Shown: positions 1-9,405, counted from the stretch's first letter. The stretch: DNA of 51,022 nucleotides from Pseudomonas syringae (GCF_021606685.1 NZ_WKCB01000039.1:1-51022); one strand, 5' to 3'. Made by a program: numbers and translations. Notes: generated from the sequence alone by a model not told the origin.

Positions 1-59
1 AAGATTTCTTCAACAACTTCAACCACTTGCGCTTCCGATCTCTCGTTAGCGGGAGGCGA
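1..59 (-). other. 5' leader of a 16S-23S-5S rRNA operon (partial)
   Basis: The minus-strand sequence (GTGGTTGAAGTTGTTGAAG at its 3' part) is the conserved leader that precedes 16S rRNA in Pseudomonas. The 16S gene itself lies beyond the left edge, so only the promoters and first transcribed bases are present. The operon points the same way as gcdHG (381-2796), and I see no strong terminator between them. Confidence 0.7.
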
Positions 60-87
60 ATTCTACAGCGTTACACGCTGCTGTCAA
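60..87 (-). promoter_or_regulatory. Proximal rRNA operon promoter
   Basis: On the minus strand, TTGACA (82-87) and TAGAAT (60-65) are 16 bases apart, followed by a G/C-rich discriminator (TCGCCTCCC). A GC-rich discriminator is typical of promoters under stringent (ppGpp/DksA) control. The transcribed sequence below it matches what I know of the Pseudomonas rrn leader. Confidence 0.8.
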
Positions 88-262
88 CACCTCTTTTTCT
101 CCGCTTTCGACCGAGAAGATCGAAACGTTAATAGAGCCAAACAACACCGCTCTACCAACTCCTTCTGGGCTTGAATGAACTCAAGCAACTCGCTGTCGAA
201 TCTCGCATAACTCTTTGTTTACCAAGGAGTTTTCCGTTTCGACTGCGCCGGAAGTGGGGCGA

Positions 263-290
263 ATTATAGACTTCCAGAATCTGCCGTCAA
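263..290 (-). promoter_or_regulatory. Distal rRNA operon promoter
   Basis: Read on the minus strand, a -35 TTGACG (285-290) and a -10 TATAAT (263-268) are separated by 16 bases. An A/T-rich stretch just upstream (291-335) looks like an UP element. It lies about 200 bp upstream of a second promoter and of the conserved Pseudomonas 16S leader, so I read it as the distal promoter of an rrn operon transcribed leftward out of the window. The boxes are seen directly; the rrn assignment rests on the leader sequence. Confidence 0.75.
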
Positions 291-380
291 CCCTTAATTT
301 TGCTTTTCTATCAATTAGTTAGGATTGATTAAAAAACAACCAAGACAACACCCCTAACGCTTCTATATAGAGGGAAAGCC

Positions 381-1607
381 TCAGATAACGCCCGCTTCCT
401 TTAAGGCAGCCACATTCGCCGCCCCTAACCCCAACACATCCTTTAGCACCTGAGCCGTATGCTCCCCTAATAGAGGAGGCGCACTTCGATACTCCACAGG
501 CGTCTTGGATAAACGAATCGGGCTGGCAACCTGGGGCACCATGCCCGCCAACGCATGAGGCAACTCCAATGCCAACCCACGCGCCTTGACCTGTGGGTCG
601 GCAAACACCTGGTCCAGATCATTGATAGGCCCGCACGGCACACCGACTTGCTCCAGCGATGCCACCCACTCGGCCGTCGTCTTGAAGACCGTCGCCTGGC
701 GAATCAACGGAATGAGCTCTGCGCGGTTGGCCACCCGCATCGTATTCGTAGAGAACCGCGGATCATCCGCCCACTGCGGTTGCCCGGCCACTTGAGCAAA
801 CTTGCGAAACTGGCCGTCATTCCCCACCGTCAGGATGAAGTCGCCATCGGCCGTAGGAAAATCCTGATAAGGGACGATGTTCGGATGAGCATTGCCAAGG
901 CGCTTGGGCGATACCCCTGTGGTCAGATAATTCATGGCCTGGTTGGCCAGGCAAGCTACCTGCACATCCAGTAGCGCCATATCGATATGCTGCCCGCCGC
1001 CGTCATGGTCCCGGTGAGCCAGTGCGGCCAGGATCGCCACCGTCGAATAAAGCCCGGTGAGGATGTCCGTCAAGGCCACCCCAACCTTCACCGGCCCAGC
1101 CCCCTCATCACCCTCGGGCCGGCCAGTCAGGCTCATCAGCCCCCCCAGCCCCTGAATCATGAAGTCATAACCAGCGCGCGCCGCATAGGGCCCGGTCTGA
1201 CCGAAGCCGGTGATCGAGCAATAGATCAACTCCGGGTTGATCTCCTTCAGCGACTCATAGTCCAGCCCATACGCTGCCAGGCCGCCGACCTTGAAGTTCT
1301 CGATCAAGATGTCCGACTTGGCGGCCAGGTCACGTATCAGCTTCTGCCCCTCCGGCCGCGTGAAGTCGATGGTGACCGACTCCTTGTTGCGGTTGGCCGA
1401 GAGGTAATAAGCCGCCTCACTGGTGTTCTCGCCATAAGCGTCTTTCAGGAAGGGCGGGCCCCAGGCACGCGTGTCGTCGCCATTAACCGGCCGCTCGACC
1501 TTGATCACCTCAGCGCCAAGGTCGGCCAGTATCTGCCCGGACCAAGGGCCCGCGAGCACTCGCGATAAATCCAGTACCCGTAGATGCGAAAGCGCGCCCA
1601 TGCTCAT
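381..1607 (-). CDS. gcdG: CaiB/BaiF family CoA-transferase, probably glutarate CoA-transferase
   Basis: A class III CoA-transferase of 408 aa, the normal family length. It probably moves CoA from a donor such as succinyl-CoA to glutarate, making glutaryl-CoA for the dehydrogenase encoded just upstream in the same operon (7-bp gap). The N-terminal LRVLDLSRVLAGPWSGQ segment and the AGYDFMIQGLGG motif are diagnostic; Asp148 in the latter is the expected catalytic aspartate that forms the acyl anhydride. The pair lies divergent from a LysR regulator, the arrangement of PA0446-PA0448 in P. aeruginosa. Glutarate specificity is inferred from context; the fold and family are clear. A start at Met3 is also possible. 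Cytoplasmic. Confidence 0.9.
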   Translation of the reverse strand: MSMGALSHLRVLDLSRVLAGPWSGQILADLGAEVIKVERPVNGDDTRAWGPPFLKDAYGENTSEAAYYLSANRNKESVTIDFTRPEGQKLIRDLAAKSDILIENFKVGGLAAYGLDYESLKEINPELIYCSITGFGQTGPYAARAGYDFMIQGLGGLMSLTGRPEGDEGAGPVKVGVALTDILTGLYSTVAILAALAHRDHDGGGQHIDMALLDVQVACLANQAMNYLTTGVSPKRLGNAHPNIVPYQDFPTADGDFILTVGNDGQFRKFAQVAGQPQWADDPRFSTNTMRVANRAELIPLIRQATVFKTTAEWVASLEQVGVPCGPINDLDQVFADPQVKARGLALELPHALAGMVPQVASPIRLSKTPVEYRSAPPLLGEHTAQVLKDVLGLGAANVAALKEAGVI

Positions 1608-1614
1608 GCTCCTA

Positions 1615-2796
1615 TTAATAGAAGGCCTGCAGACCGGTCTGCGCGCGCCCGAGAATCAAGGCGTGCACGTCGTGGGTACCTTCATAGGTGTTCACCACTT
1701 CGAGGTTGACCAGATGCCGCGCCACACCAAATTCGTCGGAAATACCGTTGCCGCCCAGCATGTCCCGGGCCATGCGCGCGATGTCCAGGGACTTGCCGCA
1801 CGAGTTACGCTTCATGATCGAAGTGATCTCGACCGCCGCCGTGCCCTCGTCCTTCATCCGCCCCAGACGCAGGCAACCTTGCAGGGCCAGTGTGATTTCG
1901 GTCTGCATGTCGGCCAGCTTCTTCTGGATCAGCTGAGTAGCCGCCAAAGGGCGCCCGAACTGCTTACGGTCCAGGGTGTATTGGCGCGCGGTGTGCCAGC
2001 AGGCCTCAGCAGCCCCCAACGCCCCCCAAGAGATACCGTAACGCGCTGAGTTGAGGCACGTGAAAGGCCCCTTCAGGCCGCGCACATCCGGGAAGATGTT
2101 CTCGTCCGGCACAAACACGTTGTCCATGACGATCTCACCGGTAATGGAGGCCCGCAGCCCGACCTTACCGTGAATCGCTGGCGCGCTCAGACCCTTCCAG
2201 CCCTTCTCCAGGACGAAGCCGCGGATATCGCCCGCGTCATCCTTGCCCCACACCACAAACACATCAGCGATCGGGCTATTGGTGATCCACATCTTTGCGC
2301 CCGTCAGGCTGTAGCCGCCATCCACCTTACGTGCGCGAGTAATCATCGCGCCCGGGTCAGAACCATGGTCAGGCTCTGTAAGCCCAAAGCAACCGATCCA
2401 CTCACCCGAGGCCAGCTTGGGCAGGTACTTCTGCTTCTGGGCCTCAGTGCCAAACTCGTTGATCGGCACCATGACCAGTGAGGACTGCACACTCATCATC
2501 GAACGGTAACCCGAGTCGATCCGCTCCACTTCACGCGCAATCAGCCCGTAGCTCACGTAGTTCAAGCCACTGCCACCGTACTGCTCTGGAATCATGGCGC
2601 CCAGCAGCCCGGTTTCGCCCATCTCGCGAAAGATCGCAGGGTCGGTCTTTTCATGCCGGAAGGCTTCGAGTACGCGGGGCGCCAACTTGTCCTGGGCAAA
2701 TTGCTCAGCACTGTCACGCACCATGCGCTCTTCTTCGGTGAGCTGTTGATCCAGCAGCAGCGGATCGATCCAGTTGAAGCTTGCCTTGCCAGCCAT
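1615..2796 (-). CDS. gcdH: Glutaryl-CoA dehydrogenase
   Basis: An FAD enzyme of the acyl-CoA dehydrogenase family (393 aa). It oxidises and decarboxylates glutaryl-CoA to crotonyl-CoA in lysine, hydroxylysine and tryptophan breakdown, passing electrons to ETF. The FAD-binding [15 protein letters not shown] segment (about 135-150) and the C-terminal [16 protein letters not shown] motif are visible; Glu372 in YEGTHD is the expected catalytic base. The YEGTHD context and the adjacent class III CoA-transferase separate it from short-chain acyl-CoA dehydrogenases. A GAGGA ribosome-binding site precedes the ATG. It is first in the gcdHG operon and divergent from gcdR, which probably activates it. 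Confidence 0.95.
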   Translation of the reverse strand: MAGKASFNWIDPLLLDQQLTEEERMVRDSAEQFAQDKLAPRVLEAFRHEKTDPAIFREMGETGLLGAMIPEQYGGSGLNYVSYGLIAREVERIDSGYRSMMSVQSSLVMVPINEFGTEAQKQKYLPKLASGEWIGCFGLTEPDHGSDPGAMITRARKVDGGYSLTGAKMWITNSPIADVFVVWGKDDAGDIRGFVLEKGWKGLSAPAIHGKVGLRASITGEIVMDNVFVPDENIFPDVRGLKGPFTCLNSARYGISWGALGAAEACWHTARQYTLDRKQFGRPLAATQLIQKKLADMQTEITLALQGCLRLGRMKDEGTAAVEITSIMKRNSCGKSLDIARMARDMLGGNGISDEFGVARHLVNLEVVNTYEGTHDVHALILGRAQTGLQAFY

Positions 2797-2937
2797 GAGT
2801 CAGTCCTCGTTCATAAAGCAGAAGTCGTGCTAGGAGCCTAGGCCGGGGAGAGGCGGAGGGCAAACGAGGTTTTTGCATAGGGTTGTGCTAATTTCTCACT
2901 TCGAAACGTTTTATAAGGGCGCCGACGCGCTTTATCA
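2797..2937. promoter_or_regulatory. Divergent promoter region gcdH / gcdR
   Basis: This 141-bp intergenic region serves both the leftward gcdHG operon and the rightward LysR gene. An imperfect inverted pair around 2873-2893 (TGCATAGGGTTGTGCTA) fits the loose T-N11-A shape of LysR operators. The operator is a candidate only; divergent control by the adjacent LysR protein is the usual family arrangement. Confidence 0.4.
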
Positions 2938-3852
2938 GTGAGCACACAGTACATGCGCAGAAAAATCCCCAGCACCACCGCCCTTGTCAGTTTCGAGGCT
3001 GCAGCCCGTCACGAAAGCTTCACCAAGGCGGCGCACGAGCTTTCCATCACCCAGGGCGCCATTTGTCGACAGATCGCCAGCCTCGAGGAGTTTTTGAGTG
3101 TCGAGCTGTTTCGACGCTCACGTCGCGGCGTCAAACTGACGGAAGCGGGGCTTTCCTATAGCCGCCGCGTCGCCACACAGCTGGATGCAGTAGAGCGCGA
3201 CACCCTGTCGGTGATGGGACAGCAGGGCGCCAATGTCATCGAACTGGCTGTGGTCCCGACCTTCGGCACGCAGTGGCTGATACCTCGCCTCAAGGACTTC
3301 CAGCGCAAGCACCCTGAAGTCACGGTCAACCTCACCAACCGGACGCGACCGTTTCTGTTTGCTGACACCGAGTTCGACGCAGCGATCTACTTCGGCGACG
3401 CCGACTGGCCAGGCACCGAATCCCACCGACTGATGGGAGAAAACCCGGTTCCCGTGTGCAGCTCGCGCCTACTGGGCAGCCGCAAGCAATTCAGCCCGCA
3501 GGAGATTGCAGAACTCCCGCTGCTGCAGCAGACCACCAGGCCCTACGCCTGGCGCCAGTGGTTCAACGCCCAGCAGTTGAACGTGCCGCGCGACATGACA
3601 GGGCCGCGTTACGAGCTATTCTCGATGTTGTCCCAGGCCGCCATGCATGACATGGGGATTGCGCTGATCCCACCGTTTCTTATCCAAAGAGAGCTGGAAG
3701 AGAAACACTTGGTCATCGCAAGCCCCGAGGCGTTGAACAGCTCGAAGGCTTATTACTTGATGATTCCAGAAAGAAAGGTCGAATCCGCCTCACTGCACGC
3801 ATTCAGAGACTGGCTGATCGACCAGTCACAGCGCTACAGCCCCAGCATATAA
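2938..3852 (+). CDS. gcdR: LysR-family regulator of glutarate catabolism
   Basis: A 304-aa LysR-type regulator. The N-terminal winged helix-turn-helix (about residues 12-75) includes AARHESFTKAAHELSITQGAICRQIASLEE, given here only to show the type of helix pair, and the C-terminal two-lobed effector domain spans about 95-295. It is divergent from gcdHG; the P. aeruginosa and P. putida counterparts activate those genes in response to glutarate. The GTG at 2938 gives the longest reading; an ATG at 2953 (MRRKIPSTTALVSFEAA) also matches the usual N-terminus of this subfamily. The family is certain, the effector is inferred from context. Confidence 0.88.
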   Translation: MSTQYMRRKIPSTTALVSFEAAARHESFTKAAHELSITQGAICRQIASLEEFLSVELFRRSRRGVKLTEAGLSYSRRVATQLDAVERDTLSVMGQQGANVIELAVVPTFGTQWLIPRLKDFQRKHPEVTVNLTNRTRPFLFADTEFDAAIYFGDADWPGTESHRLMGENPVPVCSSRLLGSRKQFSPQEIAELPLLQQTTRPYAWRQWFNAQQLNVPRDMTGPRYELFSMLSQAAMHDMGIALIPPFLIQRELEEKHLVIASPEALNSSKAYYLMIPERKVESASLHAFRDWLIDQSQRYSPSI

Positions 3853-4304
3853 AGGAAATTCCGAATTTATTGACCCTGTAGTCAGTTAATTTGAAAGCCT
3901 ACAGATATACGTATATGTCGCGTTTAAGCAGACTGTACCTCTCGTTTGAAAATAAGGCTCAAAGCCATGATTCTTCTGGCTTGTAGCGACTATCAGCGGT
4001 CAATGCGCGACTATTCACGGTAGCCATGGCGCAGATACGGATAATTGCCTGAACCCCTTTAAACACATGTATTTAAAGAGGTTATTTCGAGACATTGCGA
4101 CAATCAGTCACAGGGTGACTTGTAGTTAATTTTTCGTCACCCGTCATAATCCCTTGAAGGCCGTAAAGTTCGCCTGCAAAATGCCGCGCCCCGCTGTCAT
4201 TTCGGCGGGATCGTGCTGATCGGCCGCCCCAGCTGCGCCACCCACGGTGCACTGGCCTTTTTACAAAAAGATCAAAAGCAAAAAGATCATGCAGGAGATT
4301 TGAC
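3853..4304. other. Intergenic region before pntAA
   Basis: About 450 bp with no gene I can support. It contains three small symmetric elements: a perfect 12-bp palindrome ATATACGTATAT (3905-3916); a hairpin with arms CCCCTTTAAA (4054-4063) and TTTAAAGAGG (4072-4081), one mismatch; and an inverted repeat GGGTGAC (4113-4119) / GTCACCC (4136-4142) just before a CATAAT (4145-4150) that could be the -10 of the pnt operon. None matches a regulator I can name. Confidence 0.4.
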
Positions 4305-5426
4305 GTGCACATTGGTGTTCCTCTCGAAACCCAGACCGGTGAAACCCGGGTGGCTGCCACCCCGGAAACCATCAAGAAGCTGATCGGCCAGGGCCATAAG
4401 GTCACTGTACAAAGCGGCGCCGGCATCAAAGCCAGCATCGTCGACAGTGCTTATGAAACGGCAGGCGCAACCATTGGCAGCGCCAACGATGCGTTTGGCG
4501 CCGAGCTGATCCTCAAGGTGGTTGCCCCCAGCGACAGCGAACTGACGCTGATCAAAAGCGGCACCGTATTGGTAGGCATGCTCAATCCGTTCAGCAACGA
4601 AACCATTGCCAAGCTGGCCGAGCAGGGCATCACCGCCTTCGCGCTGGAAGCCGCGCCACGCACCTCAAGGGCGCAGAGCCTGGATGTGCTGTCATCGCAG
4701 GCCAACATCGCCGGCTATAAAGCCGTATTGCTCGCCGCCCATCACTACCCACGCTTCATGCCGATGCTGATGACCGCCGCCGGTACGGTGAAAGCCGCGC
4801 GCGTGCTGATCCTCGGCGCCGGTGTTGCCGGCCTGCAGGCCATCGCTACGGCGAAGCGCCTGGGTGCAGTGATCGAAGCGTCCGACGTACGCCCAGCCGT
4901 GAAAGAGCAGATTGAATCCCTCGGCGCCAAGTTTGTCGACGTGCCCTACGAAACCGACGAAGAACGCGAATGCGCCATCGGTGTCGGCGGTTACGCGCGG
5001 CCGATGCCTACTAGTTGGATGCAGCGCCAGGCCCTGGCCGTGCACGAACGCGCCAAGCAGGCCGACATCGTGATCACCACTGCGCTGATTCCCGGCCGCA
5101 AGGCACCGACCCTGCTCAGCGCCGACACCGTCGCGCAGATGAAGCCCGGTTCGGTAGTGATCGACCTCGCCGCCGCCCAAGGCGGCAACTGCCCGCTGAC
5201 CGTCGCCGACCAGGTCGTAGTGGAAAACGGCGTGATCATCTGCGGCCCGACCAACCTGGCCGGTGCCGTTGCAGCCGACGCGTCAGCTTTATATGCGCGC
5301 AACCTGCTGGACTTCCTCAAGCTGGTCTTCAACAAGGAAGGGCAGTTTGAACTCAACCTCGAAGACGACATCGTCGCCGCGTGCCTGATGTGCCGCGACG
5401 GCCAAGTCATCCGCAAAAACGCCTAA
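4305..5426 (+). CDS. pntAA: NAD(P) transhydrogenase subunit alpha part 1
   Basis: The soluble NAD(H)-binding domain I of the proton-translocating transhydrogenase (373 aa). With PntAB and PntB it couples hydride transfer from NADH to NADP+ to inward proton flow. The Rossmann motif ILGAGVAGLQAIATAKRLGA (GAGVAG at 171-176) and the RAQSLDVLSSQANIAGYKA mobile-loop region are visible. The alpha subunit is split into two genes, as in other pseudomonads, not fused as in E. coli. The start is GTG at 4305, preceded by AGGAGA. It is first of a three-gene operon that ends at the terminator near 7254. Confidence 0.95.
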   Translation: MHIGVPLETQTGETRVAATPETIKKLIGQGHKVTVQSGAGIKASIVDSAYETAGATIGSANDAFGAELILKVVAPSDSELTLIKSGTVLVGMLNPFSNETIAKLAEQGITAFALEAAPRTSRAQSLDVLSSQANIAGYKAVLLAAHHYPRFMPMLMTAAGTVKAARVLILGAGVAGLQAIATAKRLGAVIEASDVRPAVKEQIESLGAKFVDVPYETDEERECAIGVGGYARPMPTSWMQRQALAVHERAKQADIVITTALIPGRKAPTLLSADTVAQMKPGSVVIDLAAAQGGNCPLTVADQVVVENGVIICGPTNLAGAVAADASALYARNLLDFLKLVFNKEGQFELNLEDDIVAACLMCRDGQVIRKNA

Positions 5427-5441
5427 ACAGGGATTCAGACG

Positions 5442-5762
5442 ATGGAAGAGCTTATCTCCCCCGGTATCTACAACCTGATCATCTTTGTGCTGGCGATTTA
5501 TGTCGGTTACCACGTGGTCTGGAACGTTACACCCGCGCTGCACACGCCGTTGATGGCGGTGACCAACGCGATTTCAGCGATTGTGATCGTCGGCGCCATG
5601 CTGGCCGCCGCGCTCACCGTCACCCCGCTGGGCAAGACCATGGGCACCCTGGCCGTGGCGCTAGCGGCGGTCAACGTGTTCGGCGGCTTCCTGGTGACGC
5701 GCCGCATGCTTGAGATGTTCAAGAAGAAAGCCCCGAAAGTAAAAGAAGAGGCGCCCAAGTAA
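5442..5762 (+). CDS. pntAB: NAD(P) transhydrogenase subunit alpha part 2
   Basis: A 106-aa inner-membrane protein with three hydrophobic segments (about residues 8-27, 34-55 and 60-80) and a short basic C-terminal tail. It supplies part of the proton channel (domain II) of the transhydrogenase. It sits 15 bp after pntAA, and its TAA stop shares one base with the pntB start codon, so translation of the two is probably coupled. Length and order match split-alpha transhydrogenases. Confidence 0.93.
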   Translation: MEELISPGIYNLIIFVLAIYVGYHVVWNVTPALHTPLMAVTNAISAIVIVGAMLAAALTVTPLGKTMGTLAVALAAVNVFGGFLVTRRMLEMFKKKAPKVKEEAPK

Positions 5763-7198
5763 TGAGCATGAATCTGGTCACGACGCTCTACCTGATCGCG
5801 TCGATCTGCTTTATCCAGGCTCTCAAGGGCCTGTCGCACCCCACCACGTCGCGGCGCGGCAACCTGTTCGGCATGCTCGGCATGGCGCTGGCGGTGCTCA
5901 CCACCGTGGGCCTCATCTATAAGCTCGGCGCTGAGCTGGCAACCGCCGGCATCGGCTACGTGATTGTCGGCCTGCTGATCGGCGGCACCGCCGGTTCGAT
6001 CATGGCCAAGCGCGTAGAAATGACCAAGATGCCGGAGCTGGTCGCGTTCATGCACAGCATGATCGGCCTTGCCGCGGTATTCATTGCGATTGCCGCCGTG
6101 GTCGAGCCGCAATCCCTGGGCATCGTCAAACACCTGGGCGATTCGATTCCTGCCGGTAACCGCCTGGAGCTGTTCCTCGGCGCAGCGATCGGTGCCATTA
6201 CCTTCTCCGGTTCGGTGATTGCGTTTGGCAAGCTGTCGGGCAAGTACAAGTTCCGCCTGTTTCAGGGCGCACCGGTACAGTTCGGCGGTCAGCACAAACT
6301 GAACCTGGTGCTCGGTCTGCTGACGCTGGGTCTGGGCCTGGCGTTTATGTTCACTGGCAACCTGACGGCTTTCGCCCTGATGCTGGCACTGGCCTTCGTG
6401 CTGGGCGTGCTGATCATCATCCCGATCGGCGGCGCCGACATGCCGGTGGTGGTGTCGATGCTTAACAGCTACTCCGGTTGGGCTGCAGCGGGGATCGGTT
6501 TCTCGCTGAACAACTCGATGCTGATCATCGCCGGCTCCCTGGTAGGCTCCAGCGGCGCGATCCTGTCGTACATCATGTGCAAGGCGATGAACCGTTCTTT
6601 CTTTAATGTACTGCTCGGCGGTTTCGGCAATGCGCCGGATGCCGGTGCTGCTGCAGGCTCGAAGGAAGCACGCCCGGTGAAATCCGGCTCGGCTGACGAT
6701 GCCACCTTCCTGCTGACCAATGCCGACACTGTGATCATCGTCCCTGGCTATGGCCTGGCAGTGGCTCGGGCGCAACACGCGCTCAAGGAACTGACCGAGA
6801 AGCTGACCCACCACGGCGTGACCGTGAAGTACGCGATCCACCCGGTGGCAGGCCGCATGCCCGGCCACATGAACGTCCTACTGGCCGAGGCAGAAGTGCC
6901 CTACGACCAGGTGTTCGAGATGGAAGACATTAACTCCGAATTCGGACAGGCCGATGTGGTACTGGTGCTCGGCGCGAACGACGTGGTCAACCCGGCCGCC
7001 AAGAACGACCCGAACTCGCCGATTGCCGGCATGCCGATTCTGGAAGCATTCAAGGCCAAGACCATCATCGTCAACAAGCGCTCGATGGCCAGTGGTTATG
7101 CCGGTCTGGATAACGAACTGTTCTACCTGGACAAGACCATGATGGTCTTTGGTGATGCCAAGAAGGTCATCGAAGACATGGTCAAGGCCGTCGAATAA
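5762..7198 (+). CDS. pntB: NAD(P) transhydrogenase subunit beta
   Basis: A 478-aa subunit with about eight or nine membrane helices (residues 5-275) forming most of the proton channel, then a cytoplasmic NADP(H)-binding domain III. Visible marks are GYGLAVARAQHALKELTEKL (NADP dinucleotide fold), HPVAGRMPGHMNVLLAEA and VLGANDVVNPAA. It overlaps pntAB by one base. The operon ends in a clear hairpin terminator. The complex probably feeds NADPH for biosynthesis and redox defence. Confidence 0.95.
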   Translation: MSMNLVTTLYLIASICFIQALKGLSHPTTSRRGNLFGMLGMALAVLTTVGLIYKLGAELATAGIGYVIVGLLIGGTAGSIMAKRVEMTKMPELVAFMHSMIGLAAVFIAIAAVVEPQSLGIVKHLGDSIPAGNRLELFLGAAIGAITFSGSVIAFGKLSGKYKFRLFQGAPVQFGGQHKLNLVLGLLTLGLGLAFMFTGNLTAFALMLALAFVLGVLIIIPIGGADMPVVVSMLNSYSGWAAAGIGFSLNNSMLIIAGSLVGSSGAILSYIMCKAMNRSFFNVLLGGFGNAPDAGAAAGSKEARPVKSGSADDATFLLTNADTVIIVPGYGLAVARAQHALKELTEKLTHHGVTVKYAIHPVAGRMPGHMNVLLAEAEVPYDQVFEMEDINSEFGQADVVLVLGANDVVNPAAKNDPNSPIAGMPILEAFKAKTIIVNKRSMASGYAGLDNELFYLDKTMMVFGDAKKVIEDMVKAVE

Positions 7199-7221
7199 CA
7201 CTGCTTCAGCGCAATACCCGA

Positions 7222-7254
7222 AACCCCGGCCTCGCGTAGGCTGGGGTTTTTTAT
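7222..7254 (+). terminator. Terminator of the pnt operon
   Basis: Arms AACCCCGGCCT and AGGCTGGGGTT (one mismatched pair) enclose a CGCGT loop and run into TTTTTTATT. It lies 24 bp after the pntB stop: a standard intrinsic terminator. Confidence 0.9.
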
Positions 7255-7377
7255 TCCTTCATGAAACCCGACCAAAGGCTCTAAATCGCTGCTCGGCATT
7301 CGACCATGGTAGCGGGCCGAAATTTTTTGAAATCACTACACTGCCCACCTTGCTTCCGTAGCCTGAGATAACAATTC

Positions 7378-8871
7378 ATGTACCGTGATCGTATCCGCTT
7401 GCCTTCGTTGTTGAACAAGGTCATGAGCGCGGCAGACGCCGCCGCACTGATCGAGGACGGCATGACCGTCGGCATGAGCGGCTTCACCCGTGCCGGTGAA
7501 GCCAAGGCCGTCCCCCACGCCCTGGCCGAACGCGCCAAGACTTCCCCGCTGAAAATCACCCTGATGACCGGCGCCAGCCTGGGCAACGACCTCGACAAGC
7601 AACTGACCGAAGCCGGCGTGCTCTCGCGCCGCATGCCGTTCCAGGTCGACAGCACCTTGCGCAAGGCAATCAACGCTGGCCAAGTGATGTTTATCGACCA
7701 GCACTTGTCGGAAACCGTCGAGCAACTGCGCAACAACCAGCTCAAGCTACCCGACATTGCCGTGATCGAAGCCGTCGCGATCACCGAACAAGGACACATC
7801 GTGCCGACCACCTCCGTGGGTAACTCGGCCAGCTTCGCGATTTTTGCCAAGCAGGTGATCGTCGAGATCAACCTGGCGCACAACCCGAACCTCGAAGGGC
7901 TGCACGACATCTATATACCGACCTACCGGCCCACGCGCACGCCGATCCCGCTGGTCAAGGTCGATGACCGTATCGGCAGTACCGCGATCCCCATCCCGCC
8001 GGAAAAGATCGTCGCCATCGTGATCACCAACCAGGCCGATTCGGCCTCCACCGTCACGCCACCTGACGCCGATACCCAAGGCATCGCCAACCACCTGATC
8101 AACTTCCTCAAGCAGGAAGTGGACGCCGGGCGCATGACCAACAAGCTCGGCCCGCTGCAAGCCGGGATCGGCAACATCGCCAACGCGGTGATGTGCGGCC
8201 TGATCGAATCGCCGTTCGAAGACCTGACCATGTATTCGGAAGTGCTGCAGGACTCCACGTTCGACTTGATCGACGCCGGCAAGCTGAGTTTCGCCTCGGG
8301 CAGTTCGATCACCCTGTCGGAACGGCGCAATGCTGATGTGTTCGGCAACCTGGAACACTACAAGGACAAACTGGTGCTGCGCCCGCAGGAAATCTCCAAC
8401 CACCCGGAAGTGGTGCGGCGCCTGGGCATCATCGGCATCAACACCGCGTTGGAGTTCGACATCTACGGCAACGTCAACTCAACCCACGTCTGCGGCACGC
8501 GGATGATGAACGGTATTGGCGGCTCCGGTGATTTCGCGCGCAACGCCCACCTGGCAATCTTCGTCACCAAGTCGATCGCCAAAGGCGGCGCGATTTCCAG
8601 CGTAGTGCCAATGGTCAGTCACGTGGACCACACCGAGCATGATGTCGACATCCTCGTGACCGAGGTGGGCCTCGCCGACCTGCGTGGGCTCGCGCCACGG
8701 GAGCGGGCTCGGGTGATCATCGACAACTGCGTGCACCCGGCCTACCGCGATGCATTGAACAGTTACTTCGACGCGGCCTGTGCGATTGGCGGGCACACTC
8801 CACACATCCTCCGTGAAGCACTGAGTTGGCACATCAACCTGGAAGAAACCGGGCATATGCTCAACGGTTGA
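7378..8871 (+). CDS. Acetyl-CoA hydrolase / succinyl-CoA:acetate-type CoA-transferase
   Basis: A class I CoA-transferase of 497 aa, the size of the Ach1/AarC/YgfH group, which moves CoA between short acyl-CoAs (succinyl-, acetyl-, propionyl-CoA) and carboxylates. The GMSGFTRAGEAKAVPHAL segment near 33-50, QAGIGNIANAV (261-271), MYSEVLQDSTFDLID (expected catalytic Glu288, which forms the glutamyl-CoA thioester) and CGTRMMNGIGGSGDFARNA are all present. The gene stands alone between the pnt terminator and an inverted repeat at 8884. Which acyl donor and acceptor it prefers cannot be read from sequence; members named hydrolases usually act mainly as transferases. Confidence 0.9.
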   Translation: MYRDRIRLPSLLNKVMSAADAAALIEDGMTVGMSGFTRAGEAKAVPHALAERAKTSPLKITLMTGASLGNDLDKQLTEAGVLSRRMPFQVDSTLRKAINAGQVMFIDQHLSETVEQLRNNQLKLPDIAVIEAVAITEQGHIVPTTSVGNSASFAIFAKQVIVEINLAHNPNLEGLHDIYIPTYRPTRTPIPLVKVDDRIGSTAIPIPPEKIVAIVITNQADSASTVTPPDADTQGIANHLINFLKQEVDAGRMTNKLGPLQAGIGNIANAVMCGLIESPFEDLTMYSEVLQDSTFDLIDAGKLSFASGSSITLSERRNADVFGNLEHYKDKLVLRPQEISNHPEVVRRLGIIGINTALEFDIYGNVNSTHVCGTRMMNGIGGSGDFARNAHLAIFVTKSIAKGGAISSVVPMVSHVDHTEHDVDILVTEVGLADLRGLAPRERARVIIDNCVHPAYRDALNSYFDAACAIGGHTPHILREALSWHINLEETGHMLNG

Positions 8872-8883
8872 TTGATACAGATT

Positions 8884-8915
8884 CGAGCTGATGCAAACAC
8901 AGTTTCATCAGCTCG
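8884..8915 (+). terminator. Perfect 10-bp hairpin after the CoA-transferase gene
   Basis: Arms CGAGCTGATG (8884-8893) and CATCAGCTCG (8906-8915) with a 12-base loop, 12 bp after the stop. No U-run follows, so it may be an RNA-stabilising hairpin or a weak terminator. Confidence 0.5.
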
Positions 8916-8943
8916 ACAGTTCCATCCTCACATATTGAAAAAA

Positions 8944-9107
8944 CTGTACTGCTGTACTGGTCTTTTCCTACTGAAATATCCTACTCCCCTGCCTCAAAAT
9001 GCCGATTTCGCACTATTTAAGTGCAGACAGGTACAGTTGCCCCAATTACGTACAGTACAGCCCCTTCAAACAGTTAACTGCGCCCTCACAATACAGGTGA
9101 ACTGTAT
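8944..9107. promoter_or_regulatory. Cluster of CTGTACT/GTACAGT repeats and ATACAG-N5-CTGTAT palindrome
   Basis: Between the CoA-transferase and DUF1127 genes the same short word recurs in both orientations: CTGTACT at 8944-8950 and 8952-8958, GTACAGT at 9031-9037 and 9050-9056, GTACAG again at 9055-9060, the palindrome CAGTTAACTG at 9071-9080, and ATACAG-GTGAA-CTGTAT at 9091-9107. Such phased repeats usually mark an operator for an oligomeric regulator, but the regulator is not in this window. The repeats are seen; the function is inferred. Confidence 0.5.
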
Positions 9108-9189
9108 CTAGAGAGTCTTGCGTCGGAGGAGGATCATTGGCATCAGTTAAACCACTACCTAATCCCGCCACAAGCGGAAGGATGTCATC

Positions 9190-9405
9190 ATGGAACGTAC
9201 ACTCAGTTCCGAACTGTTCTTCGAAGAAAAAGCTGTAAACACCCAGGCTTCCATGCCTCTGCGCGTTCTTGCCAACCTGATGTTGTGGCAGCGCCGCATC
9301 TCCAGCCGCCACCAACTGGCTCGTCTGGATTCGCGTCTGCTGGCTGACGCCGGTATCAGCGAAGCTCAACGCTACGAAGAGCTGAGCAAGCCGTTCTGGC
9401 GCTAA
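9190..9405 (+). CDS. DUF1127 small basic protein
   Basis: A 71-aa protein ending in a DUF1127 domain: the RRISSRHQLARLDSRLLADAGIS segment fits the short arginine-rich helix followed by the LxDxGIS pattern typical of the family. Family members in other proteobacteria have been linked to phosphate or carbon metabolism and RNA turnover; the role of this one is unknown. A strong GGAAGGA ribosome-binding site precedes the ATG. It is monocistronic: a GTACAGT repeat cluster lies upstream and a strong terminator downstream, so it is likely a separately and strongly regulated unit. Confidence 0.8.
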   Translation: MERTLSSELFFEEKAVNTQASMPLRVLANLMLWQRRISSRHQLARLDSRLLADAGISEAQRYEELSKPFWR

